Source: Serratia sp. M24T3
GTDB taxonomy: Bacteria > Pseudomonadota > Gammaproteobacteria > Enterobacterales > Enterobacteriaceae
Assembly: GCF_000257645.1 (NCBI RefSeq)
Contig: NZ_AJHJ01000002.1
Coordinates: 124,001 to 188,000, forward strand
Direction of reading: 5' to 3'
DNA length: 64,000 nt
Under the pieces are notes generated by a model. The model was not told where the DNA came from. It saw only the letters and a list, made by a program, of their open reading frames with translations, and did not search any database. The position numbers and the translations under genes are program-made. Positions 26,176 through 35,244 of the stretch are shown one piece after another. The stretch's first letter is position 1; each line of letters starts with the position of its first letter.

Positions 26176-28065
26176 ATGCAGAATCACGGCCCTACTTTGA
26201 TCGATCCCGCGTCGCTCGCCTTTCAAAGCGTGCTTGACCGCCTCGCCCCTACCGACGCCACTGTGCTGATTGTAGGGGAAACCGGAACCGGCAAAGAGGT
26301 GGTGGCCCGTTATCTGCATCACCACAGCCCGCGCAGGCAGCAGCCATTTTTGGCAGTGAACTGCGGTGCGCTCACGGAAAGCCTGGCGGAGTCGGAACTG
26401 TTTGGTCATGAAAAAGGCGCATTTACCGGCGCACGCGATCGCCATCAGGGTTGGTTTGAAGCCGCCGAGGGCGGAACGCTGCTGCTGGATGAAATAGGCG
26501 AGCTGAGTTTACCTTTGCAGGTCAAACTGTTACGAGTATTGCAGGAACGTGAGGTAACCCGGGTTGGCTCGCACCGCGCCGTGAAGGTCAATGTGCGGGT
26601 AATTGCGGCGACTCACGTTGATTTAGCGCAGGCGATCCGCGAACGCCGTTTCCGGGAAGATCTCTATTATCGTCTCAATGTTGCAGCCGTAACCCTGCCG
26701 CCGCTGCGCCAGCGTCGCGAAGATATTCCACTGCTGGCAGAGCATTTTCTGCGGCTGTATGCCCGTCGTCTCGGCCGCCCTCAGCTACAAATTAGCGACG
26801 AGACGATGGCTGCCTTGATGGAATATCCGTGGCCGGGCAATATTCGCGAGTTGGAAAATACCCTGCACAATGCCGTGCTGCTCAGCCGCGAAACGATCAT
26901 TTCTCCACGCCAACTGCGTCTCAGCTCGGTGAGCGCAGACACTTTACCCGCCAGTGAACAGGCGCTGGACGAATTTATCCGTCAGCATCTGCAAAGCGGC
27001 AATCAGCAGATTTATCAACGAGTCACCGATGCACTGGTGCGCAATGCCTTTGAAATCAGCGGCAGCAACCAGCTGCAAACCGCGTCGCTGCTGGGGATCA
27101 GTCGTCACACACTGCGCACGCATCTGGGGCATCTCGGTTTAATCAAACCGCGACGCAGCCCCAGTGGCAACGGCCAGCGCAGTCATCGCAATCGCGCGCC
27201 CCATGAACGCGAGCTGCGGATTGGCTATCAAAGATTTGGCAATCTCGGGATTCTCAAGGCGCGACAATCGCTGGAACAGCAGTTCGCGGGCAGCGGGATT
27301 AGCGTGCTGTGGAGTGAATTCCCCGCCGGTCCTCAATTACTGCATGCATTGAGCAACGGCGAGATTGATTTCGGCACCACCGGCGAAGTTCCGCCGCTGT
27401 TTGCACAGGCCAGTGATAATCGGGTGCTGTATGTCGCCTGGGAACCTGCGGCACCGCAAAGCGTGGCGCTGCTGGTCGCGAATGAAAGCCCCATCGTAAA
27501 TATCAGCGATCTGCGGGGTAAACGTATCGCAGTAAATAAAGGTTCCAACGTTCATTATCTGCTGGTGCAGATTCTCGACGAGGCAGGCCTGACGCTTGAC
27601 GACGTGAGAGTCGTGTATTCACCGCCTAAATATCCGCTGACGCCCAGCGATCACCACGCCGTTGATGCCTGGATGATGTGGGACCCGCTGCTCAGCGACG
27701 CCGAACGCTGCGGGCAACTGCGCGTTATCGCCAACGGCAGTGGGCGGGTAAACAATCATCAGTTTTATCTGGCGCACCGGGAATTTGCCACCCATTCAGG
27801 CGATCTGCTGCATCAGTTGATGGACGCGCTGGTGCAGACCGGGCGTTATATCGATGCCAACCGAAACGAGGCGGCCAGCCTGCTCTCGGCCGAGCTTGGA
27901 CTGGCCACAGATTCGCTAAGTCTTGCGCTGGCGCGCCGCAGTCATCAAACCCAGAGAATGGGTTTAGGGATTATTCGCGACCAGCAAGCCATCGCCGATC
28001 GCTTCTATGCGCTGGGATTAATTGCGCGTGCTATTAACGTTCGCGATGCGGTCTGGGCCGAGTAA
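26176..28065 (+). CDS. Sigma-54 activator fused to a C-terminal SsuA-like sulfonate-binding domain
   Basis: A 629-residue protein with an unusual domain order. Residues about 8-245 are a complete sigma-54 AAA+ domain: GETGTGKE Walker A, GAFTGA loop, [12 protein letters not shown] Walker B, and the [10 protein letters not shown] arginine-finger region. There is no N-terminal sensor. Residues about 282-322 are a Fis-type HTH ([21 protein letters not shown]). After a basic linker (about 323-345), residues 346-629 align along their whole length with the exported SsuA encoded next door, sharing [42 protein letters not shown] and [10 protein letters not shown]. No signal peptide precedes this part, so it must be cytosolic. 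GGAG precedes the ATG. I infer an SfnR-like activator that senses organosulfur ligands directly. Confidence 0.9.
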   Translation: MQNHGPTLIDPASLAFQSVLDRLAPTDATVLIVGETGTGKEVVARYLHHHSPRRQQPFLAVNCGALTESLAESELFGHEKGAFTGARDRHQGWFEAAEGGTLLLDEIGELSLPLQVKLLRVLQEREVTRVGSHRAVKVNVRVIAATHVDLAQAIRERRFREDLYYRLNVAAVTLPPLRQRREDIPLLAEHFLRLYARRLGRPQLQISDETMAALMEYPWPGNIRELENTLHNAVLLSRETIISPRQLRLSSVSADTLPASEQALDEFIRQHLQSGNQQIYQRVTDALVRNAFEISGSNQLQTASLLGISRHTLRTHLGHLGLIKPRRSPSGNGQRSHRNRAPHERELRIGYQRFGNLGILKARQSLEQQFAGSGISVLWSEFPAGPQLLHALSNGEIDFGTTGEVPPLFAQASDNRVLYVAWEPAAPQSVALLVANESPIVNISDLRGKRIAVNKGSNVHYLLVQILDEAGLTLDDVRVVYSPPKYPLTPSDHHAVDAWMMWDPLLSDAERCGQLRVIANGSGRVNNHQFYLAHREFATHSGDLLHQLMDALVQTGRYIDANRNEAASLLSAELGLATDSLSLALARRSHQTQRMGLGIIRDQQAIADRFYALGLIARAINVRDAVWAE

Positions 28066-28170
28066 AGCTTTCATCTAAGTTATGACTTTATTCTATTAAG
28101 CGCTTATTACGAATTTTGTTATATTTTTTCCACTACCGATCTTTCAGCTATAAGCTCAGGAAAACAATTA

Positions 28171-29118
28171 ATGAAAATTTTAGTGCGTAGTGTGCTGTCT
28201 GCGGCAGTGCTTTTAGGTTCGATACCCTCGGCTAGTGCCGAGGCGTTGCCAAAAGTGGTCAATATTGGCTATCAAAAAGCCAATATTTTCGCGCTGCTGA
28301 AATATCGCGGCACGCTGGATGACGATTTCAAGAAACAGGGTATTGCGGTTAAGTGGGTGGAATTCACCGCGGGTCCACAAATGCTTGAAGGCCTCAACGT
28401 CGGCAGTATTGACCTCGCGGCAACCGGTGATGCACCCCCGGTGATTGCCCAGGCGGCGAAGGCCGATCTGGTGTATCTGGCGCACTCTCCTGCCAGTCCG
28501 AAAACAGAAGCTATCGTGGTACCTGCAAATTCGACCATCAAAACTGTGGCCGATCTCAAGGGAAAACGCGTGGCGCTGAATAAAGGTTCTGACGTCAACT
28601 ATTTGCTGGTCGCTGCGTTGGAGAAAGCCGGTCTGAGTTATAAAGACATTACCCCAGTATACCTGGCCCCAAGCGATGCCCGCGCCGCCTTCCAACGCGG
28701 AGCCATTGATGCGTGGGCTATCTGGGACCCGTTCCTGGCTGAAGTGGAAACCCATGCCAACGCCCGAGAAGTGACCAACGCCGTGGATTTGGTGCCACAT
28801 TACACTTTCTTCCTGTCGAGCAGAAAATTTGCCGAAACTTATCCGCAAACCGCGCTGAAATTAATTGACGAGCTAAAGTCCACCAGCGACTGGGCAAACG
28901 CGCATCCTGATGAAACGGCAGAAATCCAGTCTACATCCACCGGTCTGGACAAGAAAATCTGGGCAAAAGCGCTGGCGAGAATGCCGTTCGGCGCGGAGCG
29001 AATGACGCCGGAAGTGTTTAAACAACAGCAGGTCATCGCCGATAAATTCAAGAGTAACGGACTACTACCGGTTAGTGTTGACGTAAATACTGCAACTTGG
29101 TCTCTGGATAAGCAGTAA
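28171..29118 (+). CDS. ssuA: Aliphatic sulfonate ABC transporter substrate-binding protein
   Basis: A 315-residue periplasmic binding protein. A Sec signal peptide (MKILVRSVLSAAVLLGSIPSASA, cleavage after about residue 23) is followed by the NMT1/SsuA fold with VVNIGYQKANIFALLK, FTAGPQMLEGLNVGSIDLAATGDAPP, LKGKRVALNKGSDVNYLL and GAIDAWAIWDPFLAEVE. It delivers sulfonates to an SsuBC permease. No ssuB or ssuC is adjacent; an inverted repeat follows, so it must borrow a permease encoded elsewhere. It lies 105 bases downstream of the fused activator whose C-terminal domain is its paralogue. Confidence 0.9.
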   Translation: MKILVRSVLSAAVLLGSIPSASAEALPKVVNIGYQKANIFALLKYRGTLDDDFKKQGIAVKWVEFTAGPQMLEGLNVGSIDLAATGDAPPVIAQAAKADLVYLAHSPASPKTEAIVVPANSTIKTVADLKGKRVALNKGSDVNYLLVAALEKAGLSYKDITPVYLAPSDARAAFQRGAIDAWAIWDPFLAEVETHANAREVTNAVDLVPHYTFFLSSRKFAETYPQTALKLIDELKSTSDWANAHPDETAEIQSTSTGLDKKIWAKALARMPFGAERMTPEVFKQQQVIADKFKSNGLLPVSVDVNTATWSLDKQ

Positions 29119-29156
29119 CTCTTTACTAAAATTCCATTGCGAAATTCTTCACTACA

Positions 29157-29192
29157 ATGCTGCCCCGTTTTGTATTACCGCAGGGGCAGCAT
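29157..29192. terminator. Strong stem-loop after ssuA
   Basis: ATGCTGCCCC (29157-29166) pairs perfectly with GGGGCAGCAT (29183-29192) across a 16-base loop. The following CTTCGCC is not a T tract, so termination efficiency is uncertain. Confidence 0.5.
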
Positions 29193-29268
29193 CTTCGCCA
29201 TCAAAATAGCATCGGGTTAATACAATAAATTCTTTGGCATAATCTACTGGCAAACGCTAATAGAATTC

Positions 29269-30309
29269 TTAGGCGCTGACACGGCTTTTGCGCAGGGCGT
29301 CGATTTTTATTTGCTCAACGCTGAGCGTGCTATCAAACAGGCCGGTCGACAGATAAGTCAAGCCACTGTCGGCAAGAATAGTGACAATACGCTTTCCTTT
29401 ATTTTCCGGGCGACGAGCCACCTCTCGCGCAGCAAACAGCACTGCGCCGGAAGATTCGCCAATCAAAATGCCATCGGTTATTGCCACTTCACGAGCCGCC
29501 TGCACCGCCTGCCAACTTTCGATGGCGATAGCTTCGTCGAACAATTCTCTATCCAACGTTAACGGCACCCGTTCCGGTAAAACGTGGCTAAAAGCATGAA
29601 CACCGGTAATTTCCCTGGCCTCAGGATTGTCACGGTCAGGAATAGAATGAACGCCGGGTTCCACGGCAATCAGTTTGATATCCGGTTTAAGCTGCCTGAG
29701 ATATTTCCCCGCCCCTGACAGCGTACCGCCGGTACCCACCGAGGCGATAACAATATCAACCTGCCCGCCGGTTTGCTGCCAGATTTCAGGCCCCGTGTTG
29801 CGATAATGCGCCAGAGGGTTAGCCGGATTTTCCAACTGGTAGGTAAAGAAGATGTTCGGCTCTTTACGGATCACATTATCCGCCAGCCATTTGGCGGCGG
29901 CTACAAAATCGCCGTCGCTGTTTTCGAGTATTTTATCAAACCCCGGTACGTGACTGAATGGAATAATTTCCGCCCCAAACGCGCTGAGAATAGCAAAACG
30001 CTCATCGCTGAGTTTATCGTGTAAATAAACGCGAAATTTATAACCTTTTGCTGCGGCAATTGCCGCCAAACCAATGCCGGTATTCCCACTGGTTGTATCT
30101 ACCAGCGTCACGCCGGGTTTTAATTTACCAGTGCGTTCGGCTTCTTCAATCATGGCCAGTGCAATACGATCTTTGATGCTGTGATTTGGATTGAAATACT
30201 CCAGTTTGGCAAGCAGGTCGACGTCCAAATTAAACCGCTCACTAAATCGATTAAGCCTTAATAATGGCGTATTGCCTACCAACTCGGTAATAGCATTGTG
30301 GATAGTCAT
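29269..30309 (-). CDS. Cysteine synthase family PLP enzyme
   Basis: A 346-residue fold-type II PLP enzyme (O-acetylserine sulfhydrylase / cystathionine beta-synthase group). ELVGNTPLLRLN opens it. The PLP lysine lies in NPNHSIKDRIA, the phosphate loop includes DTTSGNTGIGLA, and ASVGTGGTLSGAGKYLR is the glycine-rich PLP-phosphate segment. The ATG at 30309 has GGAG seven bases upstream. Differences such as NPNHSIKDR instead of NPSASVKDR set it apart from CysK and CysM. Next to the sulfur cluster, it probably fixes sulfide or another thiol into cysteine. Confidence 0.85.
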   Translation of the reverse strand: MTIHNAITELVGNTPLLRLNRFSERFNLDVDLLAKLEYFNPNHSIKDRIALAMIEEAERTGKLKPGVTLVDTTSGNTGIGLAAIAAAKGYKFRVYLHDKLSDERFAILSAFGAEIIPFSHVPGFDKILENSDGDFVAAAKWLADNVIRKEPNIFFTYQLENPANPLAHYRNTGPEIWQQTGGQVDIVIASVGTGGTLSGAGKYLRQLKPDIKLIAVEPGVHSIPDRDNPEAREITGVHAFSHVLPERVPLTLDRELFDEAIAIESWQAVQAAREVAITDGILIGESSGAVLFAAREVARRPENKGKRIVTILADSGLTYLSTGLFDSTLSVEQIKIDALRKSRVSA

Positions 30310-30715
30310 GCTCAACTCCAAAATAATAATCAGACAAAAGGGATATCGGCACTCGGCAATTAAAGCATTTTGGTAAATGATTCCATCAATCCTGGGTCTC
30401 CACGGCATCGAGGATAAGCAAACGAGAGTGATTGACCTAAGTACCAGGCAGCGCAGTGCGTTTATGTTTTAAATCAAATATTCCGCTTTTTGCGATAAAG
30501 GTAAATGCTCAATAACGGCAAAGCTAACGCTAAAAATGAATAAGCCAAGAGTGCAAATTCAAATGCACAAATGTTATTTTGACTCCCCACTAAACTTGCC
30601 ACAATTAACGACCAATCAACGTTGATTTTAGAATTATTTTTTCCTGCCCGATTAGCAATATAACAAAAGCTCTGCTAGCTTTATTAGTCTTTTCCCCTGT
30701 GTTCTAAGCAACTTT

Positions 30716-30740
30716 GCCCGCCGCGTGCGGGTATTTTTTT
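30716..30740 (+). terminator. Rho-independent terminator in the leader of the antiporter gene
   Basis: CCCGC (30717-30721) and GCGGG (30727-30731) with loop CGCGT are followed by an ATTTTTTT run. It reads in the plus direction and ends only 70 bases before the antiporter start. The whole gap 30409-30809 has no open reading frame I can support, so this may end a small RNA or act as an attenuator. Confidence 0.7.
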
Positions 30741-30809
30741 GTCTGTACTATAATCAATACGCTAAGCCTTTATTTTTGCTATTTTTTAACCAGTTATTTC
30801 AGGGGAATC

Positions 30810-32132
30810 ATGAACTATCTCGCATGGACAGCAGCAACAGGTGGGCTGCTACTGCTGATGTCACTTTCATTCGGTTGGATAAATCGTACTCCAATCCCCA
30901 TTTTCGGCATTTATCTGCTGGTCGGAATTCTGTGTGGACCGTGGGGATTTGATGTTTTACGCCTGGACGTGTTAGCGCATTCAACTATTGTCAGCCGCGT
31001 AACTGAAATTGCCATTGCCACTTCACTATTTATAACCGGATTAAAGATTCGCCTGCCTTTAAGAGCCAGCATCTGGAAAATCGGTTTCCGGCTGGCCGGG
31101 CCAGGGATGATTTTAACCGTGCTCGGTATTATGATTATCGCGCATTACCTCACTGGAATTTCATGGCCAATATCTCTGGCCTTAGCTGCGGTACTTGCCC
31201 CCACTGACCCAGTGCTTGCCAGCCTTATTGCCATCAATGATTCGCGCGACGACGATAGTTTGCGGCTTGCCCTCTCAAGCGAGGCCGGGCTGAACGATGG
31301 TACTGCCCTGCCTTTACTGATGCTGGCGCTGCTGTGGCATAACGCCGACGGCGCGTTAAGCAGCATGCAATGGCTACACTGGTTCGCGGTTGACGTTCTG
31401 TGGGCCTTGGTCATTGGACTGGGTATAGGTTACGGGCTTGGCAGGCTGATCGGGCTAATATCAACCCACTGGCGGCACGTACAGGGCGAGGTCGCACCGA
31501 GTGATTTTATCGCGCTGTCGCTTATTTGCTTAAGCTTCGCGCTGGCAATTTCCGTAGAAGCCTCAGGTTTCCTTGCCGCCTTTGCTGCAGGTGTTGGCCT
31601 GCGTAGCGCCGAGCTGAGAGTACAGCAAAAAAATCCCACTGCGGAAGATGAGGATGACAACCCTCCCGCCGAAATGATGATCAATCCGCATACGCGACAT
31701 TCAATGGAAATTGAGCACCGAACGCCGTTAAAGTCTGTAGGACTGGTCATTGGCGATGCCCTGTCTTTCGGGGAAACCATTGAACGGCTGTTCGCAGCGG
31801 CTATTGTGATCGTATTAGGCGTTACGCTTGCTCAGCATTGGGACCCAATGGGGTTGGTGCTGGCATTTGCGATTTTTTGTATCGTCCGACCTTTAGCTGT
31901 TTATATCTCGACCTGGGGATCTTCTTATTCAAAACAGCAGCGTTTACTCTTTGGTTGGCTCGGGATAAGGGGTATTGGCAGCATAAATTATATTGCTTAC
32001 GCCTATGCCAATGGTCTGCAAGGCCATGAAGCGATTATGATGACCAATCTGGCAATTACTATCATTACCGCCAGTGTGTTAGTCCAAGGAATAACGGTAA
32101 CACCGTTGCTTAAATTTTGGAGCAGAAAATAA
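30810..32132 (+). CDS. Cation:proton antiporter, CPA1/NhaP type
   Basis: A 440-residue inner-membrane antiporter with about 12-13 membrane segments. Family marks are the helix-5 region LAPTDPVLASLI (Thr-Asp ion site), LSSEAGLNDGTALPLLMLAL (Glu and Asn-Asp transport residues) and GIRGIGSINYIAYA near the C terminus. The ATG at 30810 has AGGGG upstream; a longer in-frame extension to 30714 would run through the terminator hairpin. It exchanges sodium or potassium for protons. A small gene follows three bases after its stop. Confidence 0.88.
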   Translation: MNYLAWTAATGGLLLLMSLSFGWINRTPIPIFGIYLLVGILCGPWGFDVLRLDVLAHSTIVSRVTEIAIATSLFITGLKIRLPLRASIWKIGFRLAGPGMILTVLGIMIIAHYLTGISWPISLALAAVLAPTDPVLASLIAINDSRDDDSLRLALSSEAGLNDGTALPLLMLALLWHNADGALSSMQWLHWFAVDVLWALVIGLGIGYGLGRLIGLISTHWRHVQGEVAPSDFIALSLICLSFALAISVEASGFLAAFAAGVGLRSAELRVQQKNPTAEDEDDNPPAEMMINPHTRHSMEIEHRTPLKSVGLVIGDALSFGETIERLFAAAIVIVLGVTLAQHWDPMGLVLAFAIFCIVRPLAVYISTWGSSYSKQQRLLFGWLGIRGIGSINYIAYAYANGLQGHEAIMMTNLAITIITASVLVQGITVTPLLKFWSRK

Positions 32133-32135
32133 CCA

Positions 32136-32354
32136 ATGATGATCTTTAACGTATTTGGTCGCTATCTTGGCGTGAAACGTGTCGAGCAAAGCTGGCAGGT
32201 CTTTCGCGTCGATATGTCTGAACGAAAGTATTCGCGACTGTACGAGATAATCATTCCTGAAGATCTCGAAGAATACGAGATCGCGGGCTGGCTGGGGGAT
32301 ATATACCACGAAGCCGCCAGCCCGCAGCATCCTGATGTCTGGCGAGTTGAGTAA
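32136..32354 (+). CDS. Small hypothetical protein (DUF7661-like)
   Basis: A 72-residue soluble protein. IFNVFGRYLGVKRVEQSWQVF and the downstream IPEDLEEYEIAGWLGDIYHEAASPQHPDV resemble a small conserved family of the DUF7661 kind that I recall as FNVFGR...IP...YLDDLFHE. It begins three bases after the antiporter stop codon, so it is co-translated and may modulate that transporter. The function is unknown. Confidence 0.65.
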   Translation: MMIFNVFGRYLGVKRVEQSWQVFRVDMSERKYSRLYEIIIPEDLEEYEIAGWLGDIYHEAASPQHPDVWRVE

Positions 32355-32482
32355 TGAGGGTATTCTGGCCCATTCCCCGTCACGACCTTGACGGAGCTGG
32401 CATTTTTATCCCGCACGCTTATCTCGTACTTTCGGCATAAACGCGCCTCGGCCAAATAAGCTGCGTGACAAAAAAGCGCTGA

Positions 32483-33604
32483 TTAAACCAGTTCGGCCAA
32501 CGCGGCGGCGGTAAAATCTTTCAGCTCAGCGTGATTGCCAGTGCGGATTTTAGTCACCCACTGCGGGTCGCTCAACAGTGCACGGCCCACGGCAATCAGG
32601 TCAAACTCGTTGCGTTCGAGGCGGACAATCAGATTCTCGATGCTGGCCGGATGGGAAGTCTCACCGGCAAAAGCGCTCATAAAATCGCCCGCCAAGCCCA
32701 CTGAACCCACGCTAATCGTTGCCGCTCCGGTGAGTTTTTTTGCCCAACCCGCGAAATTTAAACCCTGCTCCCCGTCAATTTCAGGAAACTCGGGTTCCCA
32801 AAAACGGCGCTGCGAGCAGTGGAGAATATCGACACCGGCCTCAACCAAAGGTAATAACCAGTCGGTCATTTCTGTAATCGTAGGGGCAAGACGTACCGTA
32901 AAGTCCTGCTGCTTCCACTGGCTTACGCGCAAAATCAGCGGAAAATCAGGCCCGACGGCTTCGCGCATGGCTTTCACCACTTCGGCGGCAAAACGAGCTC
33001 GCTGTTTCAGCGTCGCGCCGCCGTAGTTGTCAGTACGCAGATTAGTGCCAGACCAAAAGAATTGGTCGATCAAATAACCGTGCGCGCCGTGGATCTCAGC
33101 CACGTCAAAACCTAGACGTTTTGCATCGGCCGCAGCCTGGGCAAATGCGGAAATAGTGTCTGCAATCGCCTCTTCGCTCATGGCTTCACCGCGCGGTTGA
33201 TCGGGCGCGACAAGTGCCGATGGACTCTCTACCGGCGCATCGGGAACCCAATCCGACAGAAAACTGGCAACCGAACCCGTATGCCAAAGCTGTGGCCCTA
33301 TCTTGCCACCGGCAGCATGAACATCGGCAGCTACTTTTTTCCAGCCAGCCAGTGCCTGCTCTCCGTGGAAGAAAGGAATATTGGCTTCGTTTCGTGAGGC
33401 AGGTCGGTTGATGACCGTGCCCTCAGTCAGAATCAGCCCAACTTCCCCCTCGGCACGGCGCTGGTAATAAGCCGCGATCTCTTGCCCGGGAATCCCTTGC
33501 GTCGCAAAAGATCGCGTCATGGGTGCCATCACGATTCGGTTCTTTAATGTCAGGTTTTTCAAATGAAAAGGCTGGAACAGAACGTCTACATTGGAAGTGG
33601 TCAC
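32483..33604 (-). CDS. NADH:flavin oxidoreductase, Old Yellow Enzyme family
   Basis: A 373-residue FMN TIM-barrel oxidoreductase. The features are LFQPFHLKNLTLKNRIVMAPMTRSFA at the N terminus, GKIGPQLWHTGSVA, GFDVAEIHGAHGYLIDQFFW (ligand His and following residues) and DLIAVGRALLSDPQW near the end. The start codon is GTG at 33604 with GGAG nine bases before it. It is divergent from an HxlR regulator with dyads between, so it is probably induced by electrophiles such as quinones or enones. Confidence 0.88.
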   Translation of the reverse strand: MTTSNVDVLFQPFHLKNLTLKNRIVMAPMTRSFATQGIPGQEIAAYYQRRAEGEVGLILTEGTVINRPASRNEANIPFFHGEQALAGWKKVAADVHAAGGKIGPQLWHTGSVASFLSDWVPDAPVESPSALVAPDQPRGEAMSEEAIADTISAFAQAAADAKRLGFDVAEIHGAHGYLIDQFFWSGTNLRTDNYGGATLKQRARFAAEVVKAMREAVGPDFPLILRVSQWKQQDFTVRLAPTITEMTDWLLPLVEAGVDILHCSQRRFWEPEFPEIDGEQGLNFAGWAKKLTGAATISVGSVGLAGDFMSAFAGETSHPASIENLIVRLERNEFDLIAVGRALLSDPQWVTKIRTGNHAELKDFTAAALAELV

Positions 33605-33638
33605 AGGCTAATACTCCGTTAGGGTTAGTAGCCTTGAT

Positions 33639-33655
33639 AGTATATTGTGTATACT
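33639..33655. promoter_or_regulatory. Candidate HxlR operator
   Basis: AGTATA-TTGTG-TATACT is a perfect 6-bp dyad, and a related GTATAC core recurs at 33687-33692. Both lie in the divergent promoter between the Old Yellow Enzyme gene and the HxlR gene. Confidence 0.55.
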
Positions 33656-33706
33656 AGGTGTCAATTAGGCACTTAAAAGCTACCAGGTATACTTAAGGAA
33701 ACTACC

Positions 33707-34078
33707 ATGTCTGACGAACATCCCATTCTTATTCGCGCAAGCTGCCCGCATAGATTATTGCTGGATCAAATTGCCGATAAATGGTCAGTGCTGATACTCG
33801 CCATTCTGTGCCAGCAACCACGGCGTTTCAACGTGCTAAAGCGCGAACTGGAAGGCATCACGCAAAAAGCGCTAACCCAGAGTCTGAGAAAATTACAGCG
33901 CAACGGCATTATTGAACGTCATGTCATTGATACTTCGCCGATCGCCGTTGAATACGAGATAACGCCGCTTGGCCGCACGCTGAAAGTTCCTTTCGAGGCC
34001 CTGTTCAACTGGACTCAAGATAATTTGCCCGCAGTCGAGCGCGCACGGCAGGAATATGACAGTAAGCTCGAAAGCTGA
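33707..34078 (+). CDS. HxlR-family transcriptional regulator
   Basis: A 123-residue winged-helix regulator. CPHRLLLDQIADKWSVLILAILCQQPRRFNVLKRELEGITQKALTQSLRKLQRNGIIER is the HxlR domain, with an N-terminal cysteine (residue 13) of the kind that senses electrophiles in HypR/QorR-like members. AAGGAAAC precedes the ATG. Its divergence from an enone/quinone reductase gene supports redox- or electrophile-responsive control of that neighbour. Confidence 0.88.
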   Translation: MSDEHPILIRASCPHRLLLDQIADKWSVLILAILCQQPRRFNVLKRELEGITQKALTQSLRKLQRNGIIERHVIDTSPIAVEYEITPLGRTLKVPFEALFNWTQDNLPAVERARQEYDSKLES

Positions 34079-34255
34079 GATTGTTTTTCCACTCAATGCC
34101 TTATCACTCATTTATTGCCAAGTTCGCTGCGCCGCATTGCCTGGGATAGCCGTATTATTCTGTTTTCCTGAATAGAGCTTCAACTTTCACCTCCATTATC
34201 AAAGCGGATTTGAAAGCGTAAAGTTGTTGAATACTCTCAACGACAGGAAAAAATC

Positions 34256-34975
34256 ATGAGCCAACAACGTACATTAATCATCGGCGGCGCTTCAGGTATT
34301 GGCTACTCAGTTGCACAACTGCTGACCTCACGCGGAGATGCGATCGTTTTAGCTGGCCGCAATACGCAAAAACTTCAGCAAGCCGCTAAACAGTTGTCGG
34401 GGAAATCCTCAATCGACACTCTGACCTTAGATATTGCCAATGAGCAAGAACTGCGTGACTTAGCCAAAACCTTAGGTCCGGTTGACAATATCGTGGTGAC
34501 GGCAGGGTCACAGGCACCGGGTGGCCCTCTCAGCTCAGTAGATCTTTCTGCGGCGAAACAGGCATTTGAAACCAAGTTCTGGGGCAGTCTGGCAATTGCT
34601 CAACACCTTGGCGGTTTGCTTAAGCCCGGCGGGACGCTGACCTTTACCAGTGGTTTTCTGGCTCGTCGAACAGTGGCAGGCACGATAGTAAAAACTGCGA
34701 TGAACGCCGCTCTTGAGTCCGCGGTTAAAATCCTCGCTAAAGAATTATCGCCATTAAGGGTGAATGCCGTCAGTCCCGGGCTAACCGATACCGAAGCCTA
34801 TTCGGCGATGGCTCCAGAAGCCCGCCAGCAAATGCTGGAAAAAGCTGCGGCCGCACTACCGGCGCAAAGATGGGGACGAGCAGAGGATGTGGCCAAAGGC
34901 TATCTGTTTGTCATCGATAACCCGTTTGTTACCGGTTCCGTGATTGATATCGAGGGCGGCGCGCTGGTTAACTGA
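34256..34975 (+). CDS. SDR-fold oxidoreductase with non-canonical active site
   Basis: A 239-residue Rossmann-fold protein. The cofactor motif is GGASGIGYSVAQLL and the dinucleotide-binding segment VVTAGSQ replaces the usual NNAG. Where classical SDRs have YxxxK, this sequence reads KTAMNAALESAVKILAKEL, so both the catalytic Tyr and Lys are replaced when the LAxEL motif is aligned. NAVSPGLTDTE is normal. Related SDRs with this substitution exist; the activity is uncertain. It is a single gene followed by a terminator. Confidence 0.85.
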   Translation: MSQQRTLIIGGASGIGYSVAQLLTSRGDAIVLAGRNTQKLQQAAKQLSGKSSIDTLTLDIANEQELRDLAKTLGPVDNIVVTAGSQAPGGPLSSVDLSAAKQAFETKFWGSLAIAQHLGGLLKPGGTLTFTSGFLARRTVAGTIVKTAMNAALESAVKILAKELSPLRVNAVSPGLTDTEAYSAMAPEARQQMLEKAAAALPAQRWGRAEDVAKGYLFVIDNPFVTGSVIDIEGGALVN

Positions 34976-34993
34976 TCGCCCTTTCCATTATTC

Positions 34994-35020
34994 CATCCCA
35001 CAACTCAGTTTTGTGGGATG
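34994..35020 (+). terminator. Terminator after the SDR gene
   Basis: CATCCCACAA (34994-35003) pairs with TTGTGGGATG (35011-35020) around a 7-base loop and is followed by TTT. It begins 19 bases after the stop codon. Confidence 0.7.
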
Positions 35021-35056
35021 TTTCGACCCGTCGCAAATCTTTTTTCAAAGACCCTA

Positions 35057-35078
35057 ACTTTTGTAATTGTACAAAAGT
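35057..35078. promoter_or_regulatory. Perfect 9-bp dyad in the mntP upstream region
   Basis: ACTTTTGTA (35057-35065) is mirrored exactly by TACAAAAGT (35070-35078) with a 4-base centre. A second, smaller stem (AACCCT with AGGGTT) follows at about 35084-35112. The regulator is unknown. The 391-base gap 34976-35366 contains no gene, only this dyad, an MntR-like box and the mntP leader. Confidence 0.5.
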
Positions 35079-35222
35079 GATTTAACCCTGCAAAGGCTGT
35101 GGCATAAGGGTTGAAGCATATCCGCCTAATCTTTCCCGCTCTCTTGATTAAGTTTCTATATTTACTCAATGTTTTCATTTGTCTGCTGATGATTTTTTAA
35201 CACTATTGTGGATGTTTTGCCC

Positions 35223-35244
35223 AAGTATAGCCTGTGCTAAGACT
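35223..35244. promoter_or_regulatory. MntR-like box upstream of mntP
   Basis: AAGTATAGC-CTGT-GCTAAGACT has the 9-4-9 layout of the enterobacterial MntR box (AAACATAGC-N4-GCTATGTTT), matching seven and six of nine bases in the arms. It is 123 bases before the mntP start. A GCAGAC/GTCTGC pair (35301-35306, 35358-35363) could fold the short leader over the ribosome site. Confidence 0.6.
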
